Part shown: positions 45,144 to 56,591 of the stretch, piece by piece
Layout of the letters: each line of letters opens with the position of its first letter
Numbering within the stretch: position 1 is the stretch's first letter
Assembly: GCF_008831285.2 (NCBI RefSeq)
Contig: NC_045151.1
Location: forward strand, 62,001 to 126,000
Source: Nymphaea colorata
Taxonomy: Eukaryota > Streptophyta > Magnoliopsida > Nymphaeales > Nymphaeaceae
DNA length: 64,000 nucleotides
Reading direction: 5' to 3'
Program-made: the position numbers and the translations under genes
The notes under the pieces: generated by a model
What the model was told of the DNA's origin: nothing
Database searches by the model: none
The model's input: the letters and a program-made list of their open reading frames with translations, nothing else

Positions 45144-48115
45144 CGGGTCCGCCAAAACCTGAAAAAGAAACAACTAAAGGCTTTGCCTTCGCAGTATGGC
45201 AACAAGCCACAAAAATCTCAAACCCTCTTAGGTAGGGCTCAAATGTGACAACAATCATAAAACCAATCTATCGTCATGTCGTGTCAGGGCATAGGCACAT
45301 CATTTGCTAAGAAAACCCCTAACATAGACCACAACATGAAAAGCTCACTCAAGGGCCACAGTAACACAATCTCAATCACATGCAAGGCATGCGTAAACAT
45401 TTCATTTCAGTCATAGCATTCACATGCCCATCAATCACATACATTCGTTCACACACATTTCATTCACATACATTTATTTTCATTAGCTTTACTGAATTGA
45501 CAGTACCTATGGGTGCAAACACAGACACATGCACACCATGGGCCCATAGCCGAAAGACAACCCCCGTGGTGGCCCATAACATTATGGATCAATTCATCCG
45601 CTGCAGCGATAGAGCACTCATCCATGGATGTGTGAATTCGAATGAGAGATATTCAGCATTCCTTAGGACACCCAAGTTGGAAAGGCAGGAGCCCAACGAT
45701 CCAAGCACATCACACAATTGTACTCTGGGGCCTTGCAACACCTGCGCTCCGAACAGGTGAGACCAGTAGCGAAAGCGGGACGTCTCCCAAACACATAGCC
45801 ACATCCCACTGGCCTCTCATTTTTTATTTTTCATTATGATCATTATAATAGCACATTCACAAAATGACTGGCTATCTCATGAGGTTGGTACATTTCACGA
45901 GTGCACCCACACCTCCAATTGCCTCCACACGAGGTCTACACATAACATTAATAGTCATAGCTAACCGTCACACAATACAGGTACAACTACCCTCCAATTT
46001 CAATCGATTGCATTATTGCCCAAGGCAATACACATGCAACAAATCACAACACTCACATCTTATCAAACACATCAATCAGATCTTTCAAAACTTGGCCAAA
46101 TCCAGGAGAGTAGTCTCGATCTGTGATGGATCGTAGCTGTCCTACGCAATTATCATTCTATGATGCCCTCTAATGCACAATCGGGGTCGAGGATGCACTT
46201 GACTCGATACCCCACCTCATCTGTCCTAAGCAGTTATCAATTCTAGCATGCACATGCAAATGCATAACAGTTTTCAAAACAAGCTTCTAATACCTTTCCA
46301 AAATAGAACTTGTCACATGACAAATCATTTACAATCGCACACATCAGTCACACCTTTCAAAACTTAGCCAAACCATGGAGAGTAGTCACGATCCTTGATT
46401 GACTCATATCTGTCCTAGACAATTATCATTCTAGGATGCTTTCTAATGCATAATTGGGGTCGAGGAGATACTCGACTCGATACCCTACCTCATTTGTCCT
46501 AAACAGTTATCAATGCTATCATGCACATGCAAATGCATAACATTTTCAAAACATACTTATCATAGCCTTTCAAAAGCAATAATATCATATATCAAATAAT
46601 TTGCATGCATACGCACATTCATTCACAAAACAATCCATCAATCACATCACAATCCTAGGATCCCACGATCCTAGGAACACACATTCACACAATTGCCCAG
46701 GCAGGGATTTGCTTGGAATGTCTTCATACTTGTTGCGCATCTGCTAAACACCTCGAACTATGACCCACGTTGCTCAAGGCCTACTTGACGTGCCCGGTGT
46801 ACCTGCAAACATAACCAAATGGTAAGTTTTCTACTTGTTTTGCTTACAATTGATACAAATGTGAAAATACCATCATCGTGGCATGTCTTCGCCTCAAATA
46901 GGAGTCGACCAACGAAGCCCTCCGAAAAGGGTCTCTTCCCAACCCTTGAGGTTGCCACCAACGATTAGAACTCAAACTTTTATTCGACTTATCACATGTG
47001 CGATTCTCACTTGTTTTCCTTAGTTGAGGTGTCTTCCCCACCATTAAGATTCTCAACATACAACGTATATGTACATCAATAGAAGCCTATTTCCCAAGCT
47101 TGCTAAAACGGTTCTAAACCTTCACCACAACATCACAATCTCTACTATGCTTCCCTATTGCTTCGAAGATCAACACATCATGCTAGAAAAACACTTATAC
47201 ACATAGATCATCGTCCATCTCAAAATGGGCATAAAGTTCTCCAAAATAGCGACATCTCTAGCATGTCTTCTAAATCATCAATTTTTAATTCTAGCATGCT
47301 CAAACAATAATTATACGTACTCCAACAGAAAATTTACAACAATCTAAGCTCGATTAGGTCTTTCTCACACCAATCTTAAAATTCAAACTGTCGTAGTGCT
47401 CCCGACAGCCACTTTAAGAGTTCGATTGAGCTTCAATGTCAACGATTGATCACTGCCTCCACCACCAACGCATTCTAGTCGCTGGTATGAAGGGAAAGAT
47501 GTGTCCCCTAGCTGCAAATCCAATCCAACAGCTACCAAAAGTCAAAATCAACAGAAATGTGGTTTAAGAGAGGGGTCTGTCGTTAGAAAAAGCCCACGGT
47601 AGTTGTGTGGGAGGCTGAAAGCAAGTGGGAGAGGGCACTGACAGAGAGGAGAGACTGAGAGAGAGGGGTCAGACAAAAGCAGAGAGACAAGAGAGGGCAA
47701 CAAGGATAGGGAACGTGCGGGTGAGACCTGGCAGGAAGGGGAAGGAGAGAGTGAGGTGCATAGACAGAGAGGGCGAGACAATGTGGAAGAGGCAGAGAGA
47801 GGGGCATAGCACGAGAGAGTGGGCGTGCGAGGGGAGGAGGAGAAGAAGGAAGAAGGGGAAAGAAGAAGAAAGAGGTAGAGAGAGAGAGGTCGGGAGGGTT
47901 TACTAGAGCACCGCCGTCGCCGTTCCTCCACCGGCCCAAAGGTCGCCCCAGCTACAACCTCCGCTGTCGGTTGTTCCTCCCACCTCCTGTTTCTCTTGCC
48001 ATGCCATAGAGGAATGAACAAAGAGGGAGACGAGGAAGAAGAACTCCCTCGCGTCGGGCTCACACGCGGGTGGGTTCGGGTCCGGGTCTGGACCCGATCC
48101 GGCCCACCTACAAAA
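45144..48115. other. Foreign sequence inside the copia element, no gene recognised
   Basis: The insert contains CATTCACA-rich sequence (45,380-46,100), a tandem duplication of about 277 bp (46,100-46,640), a polypurine GAGAGAG region (47,600-47,900), and a final GC-rich stretch GGTTCGGGTCCGGGTCTGG (about 48,070). It joins the copia frame next to the LWHRRLEHM codons near 48,120. The composition resembles LTR or untranslated sequence of another retroelement, but no LTR pair or primer site can be shown. The 46,192-48,943 part recurs after the gap. Confidence 0.45.
46100..46640. repeat. Tandem duplication of about 277 bp
   Basis: GAGTAGTCTCGATCTGTGAT, TCTAATGCACAATCGGGGTC, CTCGATACCCCACCTCATCT and CATGCACATGCAAATGCATA recur about 277 bp later as slightly changed versions (GAGTAGTCACGATCCTTGAT and so on). 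The right unit and part of the left unit also appear again after the gap, at 49,044-49,460. Confidence 0.8.
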
Positions 48116-48943
48116 AGAGTCTAGCGTTACACATATGTTCCAGCCTCCTGTGCCACAACTCAATAGATTTCTCATCCTGTGTCACATGTACCATGTCTCT
48201 AAAAATCGATGTCTGTATAGTATAAAGATTATTGTTGCATCTTTTACCTCGAGCAATAATCAAGGAACCTCTGTTAAGTTTCCACTGGCCATCATCAAAA
48301 GTATTGTGATACCCTTCTTCATCGAGCCTTCCTATAGAGATAAGGTTTAGATGCATGTCAGGTGCACGTCTCACGTCTGTCAGCTTCAATAAAGCTCCAT
48401 TCGCATTCTTCAGAATGACGTCACCTCTGCCTACAACATGAGACAAAGAACCATTATTCATTCTCAAAGTGCCAAAATCACCAGAAATATATGAAAAAAA
48501 AATCCTTATGAGAAGTAACATGAAGAGCTGAACCACTATCAACAAGTCAACAAATATCATATCTGGCAACATTAACCATGTCAGTATCACAAACAATGAA
48601 CATTTATATTGTGTAGTAGTTGCGACGTTAGCATCTCGATCATTTTTCTTCTCCTGTGTCTCTCCAATTTTATTCTCCTTTTTCAGCTAAAAGCAGTACT
48701 TCTTTATGTATTCTTTCTTTCCACAGTGGTGGCATTCCAAATTCTTATATCTCGATTGGACTTGCTTTTGCTTTTATCTCTGCCCGTGTCACTCTTGAAT
48801 TTACTCCTCTCCCTGTTCTCTATGAAAAGAACCTCTGTCTGAAAAGATCAAGCCTGAGATTTTCTTCTCATCTCCTCATTGAGAATACTTGACTTTACAA
48901 TCTCTAAAAAAAAACCCCATTTGCTGCAGAATTAGTAAGCGAG
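46192..48943. repeat. First copy of the 2.75-kb duplication flanking the gap
   Basis: The stretch ends at the Ns with GCAGAATTAGTAAGCGAG. It matches 49,044-51,789 almost base for base; the differences noticed are mostly one-base indels in or near short homopolymers (GGGATTTGC versus GGGATTGC, CTCCCGAC versus CTCCGAC). Inside, a minus-strand copy of the copia protease/gag_pre-integrase segment lies at 48,108-48,600. Probably two unmerged overlapping contig ends. Confidence 0.85.
48108..48943 (-). pseudogene. Copia protease/gag_pre-integrase segment (duplicate, cut by the gap)
   Basis: Same coding content as 50,952-51,789: the end of Gag, a decayed knuckle near 48,740, protease (VVGRGDVILKNANGALLKL) and gag_pre-integrase (ELWHRRLEHM). 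The gap cuts it on the N-terminal side. It is treated as the redundant copy of the same locus. Confidence 0.75.
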
Positions 48944-49043
48944 NNNNNNNNNNNNNNNNNNNNNNNNNNNNNNNNNNNNNNNNNNNNNNNNNNNNNNNNN
49001 NNNNNNNNNNNNNNNNNNNNNNNNNNNNNNNNNNNNNNNNNNN
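48944..49043. other. Assembly gap, exactly 100 Ns
   Basis: A run of exactly 100 N is the usual placeholder for a gap of unknown size. Open frames spanning it are meaningless. Confidence 0.99.
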
Positions 49044-51789
49044 GATGCACTTGACTCGATACCCCACCTCATCTGTCCTAAGCAGTTATCAATTCTAGCA
49101 TGCACATGCAAATGCATAACAGTTTTCAAAACAAGCTTCTAATACCTTTCCAAAATAGAACTTGTCACATGACAAATCATTTACAATCGCACACATCAGT
49201 CACACCTTTCAAAACTTAGCCAAACCATGGAGAGTAGTCACGATCCTTGATTGACTCATATCTGTCCTAGACAATTATCATTCTAGGATGCTTTCTAATG
49301 CATAATTGGGGTCGAGGAGATACTCGACTCGATACCCTACCTCATTTGTCCTAAACAGTTATCAATGCTATCATGCACATGCAAATGCATAACATTTTCA
49401 AAACATACTTATCATAGCCTTTCAAAAGCAATAATATCATATATCAAATAATTTGCATGCATACGCACATTCATTCACAAAACAATCCATCAATCACATC
49501 ACAATCCTAGGATCCCACGATCCTAGGAACACACATTCACACAATTGCCCAGGCAGGGATTGCTTGGAATGTCTTCATACTTGTTGCGCATCTGCTAAAC
49601 ACCTCGAACTATGACCCACGTTGCTCAAGGCCTACTTGACGTGCCCGGTGTACCTGCAAACATAACCAAATGGTAAGTTTTCTACTTGTTTTGCTTACAA
49701 TTGATACAAATGTGAAAATACCATCATCGTGGCATGTCTTCGCCTCAAATAGGAGTCGACCAACGAAGCCCTCCGAAAAGGGTCTCTTCCCAACCCTTGA
49801 GGTTGCACCAACGATTAGAACTCAAACTTTTATTCGACTTATCACATGTGCGATTCTCACTTGTTTTCCTTAGTTGAGGTGTCTTCCCCACCATTAAGAT
49901 TCTCAACATACACGTATATGTACATCATAGAAGCCTATTTCCCAAGCTTGCTAAAACGGTTCTAAACCTTCACCACAACATCACAATCTCTACTATGCTT
50001 CCCTATTGCTTCGAAGATCAACACATCATGCTAGAAAAACACTTATACACATAGATCATCGTCCATCTCAAAATGGGCATAAAGTTCTCCAAAATAGCGA
50101 CATCTCTAGCATGTCTTCTAAATCATCAATTTTAATTCTAGCATGCTCAAACAATAATTATACGTACTCCAACAGAAAATTTACAACAATCTAAGCTCGA
50201 TTAGGTCTTTCTCACACCAATCTTAAAATTCAAACTGTCGTAGTGCTCCGACAGCCACTTTAAGAGTTCGATTGAGCTTCAATGTCAACGATTGATCACT
50301 GCCTCCACCACCAACGCATTCTAGTCGCTGGTATGAAGGGAAAGATGTGTCCCCTAGCTGCAAATCCAATCCAACAGCTACCAAAAGTCAAAATCAACAG
50401 AAATGTGGTTTAAGAGAGGGGTCTGTCGTTAGAAAAAGCCCACGGTAGTTGTGTGGGAGGCTGAAAGCAAGTGGGAGAGGGCACTGACAGAGAGGAGAGA
50501 CTGAGAGAGAGGGGTCAGACAAAGCAGAGAGACAAGAGAGGGCAACAAAGGATAGGGAACGTGCGGGTGAGACCTGGCAGGAAGGGGAAGGAGAGAGTGA
50601 GGTGCATAGACAGAGAGGGCGAGACAATGTGGAAGAGGCAGAGAGAGGGGCATAGCACGAGAGAGTGGGCGTGCGAGGGGAGGAGGAGAAGAAGGAAGAA
50701 GGGGAAAGAAGAAGAAAGAGGTAGAGAGAGAGAGGTCGGGAGGGTTTACTAGAGCACCGCCGTCGCCGTTCCTCCACCGGCCCAAAGGTCGCCCCAGCTA
50801 CAACCTCCGCTGTCGGTTGTTCCTCCACCTCCTGTTTCTCTTGCCATGCATAGAGGAATGAACAAAGAGGGAGACGAGGAAGAAGAACTCCCTCGCGTCG
50901 GGCTCACACGCGGGTGGGTTCGGGTCCGGGTCTGGACCCGATCCGGCCCACCTACAAAAAGAGTCTAGCGTTACACATATGTTCCAGCCTCCTGTGCCAC
51001 AACTCAATAGATTTCTCATCCTGTGTCACATGTACCATGTCTCTAAAAATCGATGTCTGTATAGTATAAAGATTATTGTTGCATCTTTTACCTCGAGCAA
51101 TAATCAAGGAACCTCTGTTAAGTTTCCACTGGCCATCATCAAAAGTATTGTGATACCCTTCTTCATCGAGCCTTCCTATAGAGATAAGGTTTAGATGCAT
51201 GTCAGGTGCACGTCTCACGTCTGTCAGCTTCAATAAAGCTCCATTCGCATTCTTCAGAATGACGTCACCTCTGCCTACAACATGAGACAAAGAACCATTA
51301 TTCATTCTCAAAGTGCCAAAATCACCAGAAATATATGAAAAAAAAAATCCTTATGAGAAGTAACATGAAGAGCTGAACCACTATCAACAAGTCAACAAAT
51401 ATCATATCTGGCAACATTAACCATGTCAGTATCACAAACAATGAACATTTATATTGTGTAGTAGTTGCGACGTTAGCATCTCGATCATTTTTCTTCTCCT
51501 GTGTCTCTCCAATTTTATTCTCCTTTTTCAGCTAAAAGCAGTACTTCTTTATGTATTCTTTCTTTCCACAGTGGTGGCATTCCAAATTCTTATATCTCGA
51601 TTGGACTTGCTTTTGCTTTTATCTCTGCCCGTGTCACTCTTGAATTTACTCCTCTCCCTGTTCTCTATGAAAAGAACCTCTGTCTGAAAAGATCAAGCCT
51701 GAGATTTTCTTCTCATCTCCTCATTGAGAATACTTGACTTTACAATCTCTAAAAAAACAACCCCATTTGCTGCAGAATTAGTAAGCGAG
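49044..51789. repeat. Second copy of the 2.75-kb duplication flanking the gap
   Basis: It starts GATGCACTTGACTCGATACC directly after the Ns and matches 46,192-48,943. Unlike the first copy it continues through the copia gag and LTR, so this is the copy with the natural right-hand context. Confidence 0.85.
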
Positions 51790-52280
51790 ACTCTAAATGT
51801 CTCCCACGAATCAGGCAAAGTAGCAAGCAATAATAATCTCAAAATCTCATCTTCAAATTTAACACCTATATTGGATAACTGACTGGTGATTCTCTGAAAA
51901 TCATTTAGAAAATCTAACACTGAACTGCCCTCCTTGAATCTCAAATTCATCAATCTTTTCAGAAGAAATAATTTACTACTTCTTGTCTTGGAGGCATAAA
52001 GATTTTCTAATTTTGCCCACAAACTACAAGCATGATTTTCATCTTGGATATGGTTATAAACATTTTCATCCACAAATTGTCAAATGACACCACAAACTTG
52101 TTCGTGTTCAAATTCTCATTCCTCATCAGACTTAGAAGCAGGCTTTTCTTTGGAAAAAACAATAAGGTGCATAACCTTCACATATAAGAGATCTTTCATC
52201 TTATTTTTCCATAGACTATAATTAGTCTCATTTAGGCTAATCATACGGTTAGTACCAAAATCGATTTTGTTATCCACCAT
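50952..52280 (-). pseudogene. Ty1/copia gag, protease and gag_pre-integrase remnant
   Basis: Gag packages retrotransposon RNA, and the protease matures the polyprotein. From ATG at 52,280, [20 protein letters not shown] is followed by [11 protein letters not shown], then a UBN2-type Gag body (LENLYASKTRSSKLFLLKRL, LLLATLPDSWETF). A knuckle near 51,590 reads CHHCGKKEYIKKYC, with GH replaced by EY. The protease motif DSGS lies near 51,385, followed by VVGRGDVILKNANGALLKL and LNLISIGRLDEEGYHNTF, as in TNT1-94-type Pol. The gag_pre-integrase ends at ELWHRRLEHM. Gag and the gag_pre-integrase share one frame, with stops near 52,116, 52,080 and 51,693 and at least one shift in the knuckle-protease part. 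Coding stops at the junction with foreign sequence, so integrase and reverse transcriptase are absent. Confidence 0.85.
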
Positions 52281-52284
52281 GTTG

Positions 52285-52296
52285 GCTCTAATACCA
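52285..52296 (-). promoter_or_regulatory. Primer-binding site of the copia element
   Basis: TGGTATTAGAGC on the minus strand lies three bases inside the 5' LTR end. It differs by one base from the usual tRNA-Met complement TGGTATCAGAGC. Confidence 0.8.
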
Positions 52297-52299
52297 CTT

Positions 52300-52923
52300 T
52301 GTTGGGATAAAATAGATAGACACAAATCTACTAAAAATGATACAACAACGAAGTATAGCACAAATAGATGATAAGCAACGAATCAACGACTAAGCAATCC
52401 AACCAAACTAATAACAATCACAAACTGCACAAGAAGATTTTTATGTGAAAAACCCCTCAAAATGATGAGGGTAATAACCACGGGGTACTACGACCCAAAC
52501 TCAATCTACTATAATCAATGATATAAGTTATCCCACGAGGGGCTAAACAAAGCCAGCCCTGAAACAATAATGTCTCATCAAAACTATATGAGAAAACAAG
52601 AGAAATATCATCGATAAAAGGCAAAAATCATGGATTGGGAGAAGATGCGTGTGGCTTCCTCCTCGATATAAAGACTTGCTCAAGCCAAGTGCTCACAGCC
52701 TTCTCTTCCTTGCCTTCCTCTTCTCCTTCTCTTCTCTTGTTGTGCAGCCACATGAGAGCCCCCTCTTGCTTTCTTTTCCCCCCCAATAAGAAAACCTAGG
52801 CTAAAGAGAAAGAGACGTAAGAGGGATGGGGGCACCATCGGGTGCCCTCCCCTATTTCTCCCGCCCGTCACTTAAGTGACGGGCTGTGTCGGGTCCTCTC
52901 TTGAGGCTAGACCCAACCCAACA
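52300..52923 (-). repeat. Right (5') LTR of the copia element
   Basis: 624 bp, bounded by TGTTGGG and CCCAACA, and followed by the target copy CGACC. It carries a small hairpin CCCGTCACTTAAGTGACGGG at about 52,864. The open frame at 52,680-52,871 within it has no recognisable motif. Confidence 0.88.
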
Positions 52924-52928
52924 CGACC

Positions 52929-54469
52929 CTGACAAGAATGGCTCAGATGGTGAAGACGTCCTTGAGCTTCTGACTGCAATTGTATCCACTAGGAAACATC
53001 CTCCACCAAGTCCACCTGCAACTTTTCACTTTCGCTCTCATGTTCAAAACCCTCGTCGTGGAATCCAAGAATCTAGCCGTCGCCAAAAAAGCTGAAGTCG
53101 TGATTCAAATGAATTCGAGTGCCTTTTCTTCAGGCATGTATCTTTAGAAGGTCACTTGAATTTGTTCGTGAAAATGTAAGGGCCACATTCTCAAAGATTT
53201 TTTACTAGTATACGTTATTCTTAGCCCTTTGTACTGGATAATTAATATTCAAGAAGAAAATGTCTATGTTTTGCAGCATAAATATGAAACTCAAGGCCTT
53301 TTTTTTCAGTTTAATGGTTGCACAATATATAAAAAATTGAAATTCATTTTCTTAGAACAAGCAATAATTAATTTTTGTTTCACAGATATTAAAATCTAAA
53401 GCTTTTGTCCTTTGTTATCGAATATATCAAGAGACATGCTTTTTTACTTTTATTATTTTACATATAGCTTCCGAATTTGAGTCATTTTCTGCCATAGTGC
53501 AGAGCACTATATCTCTCATTTTTTGTCTATGATAGCTAAGTTTTCAAACAATGGTGGATACGAAGGGAACTTCAAGTAAGCTGGGCACCTGGCCAGGCCG
53601 CAGCGCATAAGAGCAGCCTGGGCCCGGCCTGACTGCCTGGAACCCGAGCCTGGGCCCAGCCCCACTCCACCCAATTAACATTAAAAATAATATTTTAAAT
53701 ATAAAATAATATATATATGTATAATTAATTCTAATTATATATATTATAAAATAATATTAAATATAAGTTATTGGACCTAATTGGACTACCTCCGATAACT
53801 TATCGGGCAGGCTCGTGGACGCACACGATCTCTCACGACTTTCAACCAACTCTATCCTCTTAAACAGAGCACATGCTTAAGTTTCTAGAACTTATATACG
53901 AATTCTCAAACTTTAAAATCTCCAGTTCATAGTGCTAAATGTTATGCGGCATCCAATGTCTAACAATAATAGTAAAAATCTCCACAAATTATGTTGGCAT
54001 TATGTCTTGATAGCCATATATAACCAACGAGGGCAAGTGTGGCATATTTGGCAAACCAACCCTTTTCATAATAATGTTGAAACCTAAAATTGCCATTCTT
54101 GTCACCGATGCGTTGAAACATGAGACTTTTTACTTATATATATAATGTTGCGTGAAATGTTATTTTCTTGTATCTTTGCAGTGCTCACGTATAATTCTTC
54201 TTTAAATTTGATTGTTGAAGGACGAATTGCTACCAAGCATGCTACAGTGATCTCAAGGCCTGTCAACCACAGGCATGCGAGTATATGGAAGTTGATGAAA
54301 GCATTTCTTTCACATGTTTTTCTTAAAACTTTTATGTCATATGATATGTGGTTCATGGCTTCTTCTTAATATGTGTTTCTTGTTTTGTGATTCTAGTTGT
54401 AACCGATATGTGTTTACTCTTTTGTGATTCTAGTTGTAACCGATATGTGTTTACTCTTTTGTGATTCAA
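52929..54469. other. Intergenic with a GC-rich dispersed patch
   Basis: No gene is recognised. At about 53,575-53,665 lies a GGCCAGGCC and GGGCCCGGCC patch followed by an AT-rich stretch and TTATCGGGCAGGCTCGTGG at about 53,800. This is the same style as the patches at 10.6 and 20.5 kb. Ends and target duplication cannot be fixed. Confidence 0.45.
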
Positions 54470-54830
54470 GTTGTGTACTTTCTTGCTATTAGATTTGAGT
54501 TTAAATTTTGCTTTTCACGGTGAGGCTTTAAGCTGTCGTGCCGTATGTTTTTCACTTTGAGGCTCTAAGCTGTTGTGGGCCATATGGTTCATGGATTTCA
54601 TTTTCTATGCATTTTTATCCTTGTGAATCGTTATGCACCTCTTTCTTAGTTATTACATTTCTTTACGTATGACTTTTAGTAAACAGCTACGATCTTTGGT
54701 ATTGTCTTGTATTTGTTGCTAAAAGTTTATTTAGTCCATGTGTGTTAGGTTGGAAATGTTATTGAGTTGGGATGACAATTCAATTTTTAGCAGCATCCAG
54801 ATTTGCAATAAAAAACTTGATGCTTTTTAT
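54470..54830 (-). repeat. Inverted copy of the 36,785-37,135 dispersed repeat
   Basis: TTCTTGCTATTAGATTTGAG, CACGGTGAGGCTTTAAGC, GTTGCTAAAAGTTTATTTAG and GGGATGACAATTCAATTTTT are the reverse complement of words in 36,785-37,135, in the matching order. The two inverted copies are 17.3 kb apart. Confidence 0.75.
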
Positions 54831-54892
54831 AGCCATTTGTAGCCCACAAGGATATTTATGTTAATGAACTATCTAATAATTGATGTCAAGGA

Positions 54893-55388
54893 TATTTATC
54901 GCAATTCTTGTCCGGGATCATGTTCGGCTTGTCAGGGTCACCGTCAAGTATCAGGCAATCGTCGTCGGGATCACTCTCCGTCGGAGGACGATAGCTTCGC
55001 TTTGGATTGACAGCTTAACTGATTAACTCGTCATCCGAGCATTCCCGGTTCTGCTCGTTTGGCAAGCAAGGGGACAACTCATCGACAATGAAGACATCGT
55101 TCAGTTTACCCGCGTTGTCAAAGAGATCAGGCAGCAAATTGAACGGCGAATCCTCGTCGTCGGAACTAATATCGACAATCACAGGCGACGAATCCATTCC
55201 ACTTCAACGCCCTCAAAGTAGAAAACTAGCGGCTGGGATTCAAACGTTCTCAGATGATCCCCCAGAAATCTGACTGGACACGCAAAAATTCTACATGAAA
55301 TCCCTAGTAATCGAGTTGGCACTGAAAAGATCGTAATGGGCACCCAATAATCTGGCGAGGGACGCGAACTCGAAGAAGAACATCGCAT
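54893..55388 (-). pseudogene. Host-like gene 5' segment, left arm
   Basis: On the minus strand a leader-like open stretch (55,388-55,200) precedes ATG at 55,197. The frame starts MDSSPVIVDISSDDEDSPFN and continues with acidic residues to one stop at 55,015, after which it stays open as ESDPDDDCLILDGDPDKPNM to about 54,893. An acidic Ser/Asp-rich start with DDDCLILDGDPD resembles the N-termini of plant nuclear or chromatin proteins; I do not recognise the protein. Only the first 100 or so codons are present, so it is a fragment and probably an exon 1. Confidence 0.55.
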
Positions 55389-56044
55389 ATTTGGGAGCAG
55401 AACAGCGGTTCACTGGAGGAAGAGAAAAACCACGAACGGAAAAGGGGGGAATTGGACGTTAACATTTCCGACGATCAATCGGATTCATCCACTTCTGAAA
55501 TAAAGATATTATCCAACAAAGATCCCAGACATGCTTCCTTCGGAGGAAATAGGATTAAGAAGTAAAACTCTGAGAACCATTTTCTTTCACCGGATTTACT
55601 CAAAACCCTAAGCTCAAAGTTAATGAAAATGAAGAAGAAATTTGAAATGGTGAAACGGACATTAACTTCAAAGTTCCTTTTACTTTTCATTATTTTTGAA
55701 AGTCTATGAAATGGTGATGACTTTCATAGACTTTCAAAGTTAATGAAAAGGTAGAGGAAATTTGAAGTTAATGTCCGTTTCACCATTTCAAATTTCTTCT
55801 TCTTTTTCATTAACTTTGAGCTTAGGGTTTTGAGTAAATCCGGTGAAAGAAAATGGTTCTCAGAGTTTTACTTCTTCATCTTATTTCCTCCGAAGGAAGC
55901 ATGTCTGGGATCTTTGTTGGATAATATCTTTATTTCAGAAGTGGATGAATCCGATTGATCGTCGGAAATGTTAACGTCCAATTTCCCCCTTTTCCGTTCG
56001 TGGTTTTTCTCTTCCTCCAGTGAACCACTGCTCTGCTCCCAAAT

Positions 56045-56520
56045 ATGCGATGTTCTTCTTCGAGTTCGCGTCCTTCGCCAGATTATTGGGTACCCATTTC
56101 GATCTTTTCAGTGCCAACCCGATTGCTAGGGATTTCATGTAGAATTTTTGCGTGTCCAGCCAGATTTCTGGGGGATCGTGTGAGAACGTTTGAATCCCAG
56201 CCGCTAGTTTTCTACTTTGAGGGCGTTGAAGTGAAATGGATTCGTCGCCTGTGATTGTCGATAATAGTTCCGATGACGGTAATGACGACGAGTATTCGCT
56301 TCAATTTGCTGCTAGATGTCTTTGACAACGCGGGGGTGAACTGAACGATGTCTTGATTGTCGATGAGTTAATCTGTTAGACATTGGATGCCGGGACTGCT
56401 CGGATGACGAGTTAATCTGTTAAGCCGTCAATCCAAAGCGAAGCTGTCCTCCGACGACGGAGAGTGATCCCGACGACGATTGCCTGACACTTGACGGTGA
56501 CCCTGACAAGCCGAACATGA
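56045..56520 (+). pseudogene. Host-like gene 5' segment, right arm (more decayed)
   Basis: This is the mirror copy of the left-arm segment: the same leader-like stretch (from 56,045), then ATG near 56,236 with SSPVIVDNSSDD. A short insertion (GGTAATGACGACGAG), frameshifts and extra stops follow within about 60 codons. The left arm is closer to an open frame, so it probably better reflects the source gene. Confidence 0.55.
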
Positions 56521-56591
56521 TCACGGACAAGAATTGCGATAAATATCTATATCCTTGACATCAATTATTAAATAGTTCATTAACATAAAAT

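Larger units (their letters stand above)
44611..52923 (-). mobile_element. Ty1/copia LTR retrotransposon, disrupted, with 5-bp TSD
   Basis: The element begins TGTTGGG at 44,611 and ends CCCAACA at 52,923, flanked by the identical 5-bp duplication CGACC (44,606-44,610 and 52,924-52,928). It reads on the minus strand: 5' LTR on the right, primer site TGGTATTAGAGC (52,296-52,285), gag from ATG at 52,280, zinc knuckle, protease, then gag_pre-integrase. Integrase, reverse transcriptase and RNase H are missing; in their place lies unrelated sequence (about 45,145-50,965). A 100-N gap and a 2.75-kb duplication inflate its apparent length. Non-autonomous and inactive. Confidence 0.88.
54857..56591. 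repeat. 1.7-kb palindrome carrying a gene 5' end in both arms
   Basis: Two arms of about 860 bp mirror each other around a short spacer near 55,715 (GAAAGTCTATGAA against TTCATAGACTTTC). The outer ends are ATGTTAATGAACTATCTAAT on the left and its inverse ATTAAATAGTTCATTAACAT on the right. By eye the arms are roughly 90% identical, with small indels mainly in the right arm. Each arm read outward from the centre resembles a gene 5' region: leader, then an ATG followed by an acidic N-terminus. A long arm with a captured gene segment is typical of Mutator-like elements with long terminal inverted repeats (Pack-MULE), but no 9-bp target duplication was recognised. Simple inverted duplication is the alternative. 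Confidence 0.9.

Noticed and set aside
45380-45760. 126-codon plus-strand frame inside the copia element
   Set aside because: No known domain and antisense to the retroelement; likely chance within non-coding insert.
47548-48063. Ser/Pro-rich minus-strand frame of 171 codons, repeated at 50,394-50,828
   Set aside because: It comes from a polypurine/polypyrimidine tract. The two versions differ by frame-breaking indels, so there is no constraint.
48876-49129. Open frames spanning the N run
   Set aside because: They exist only because the unknown bases contain no stop.
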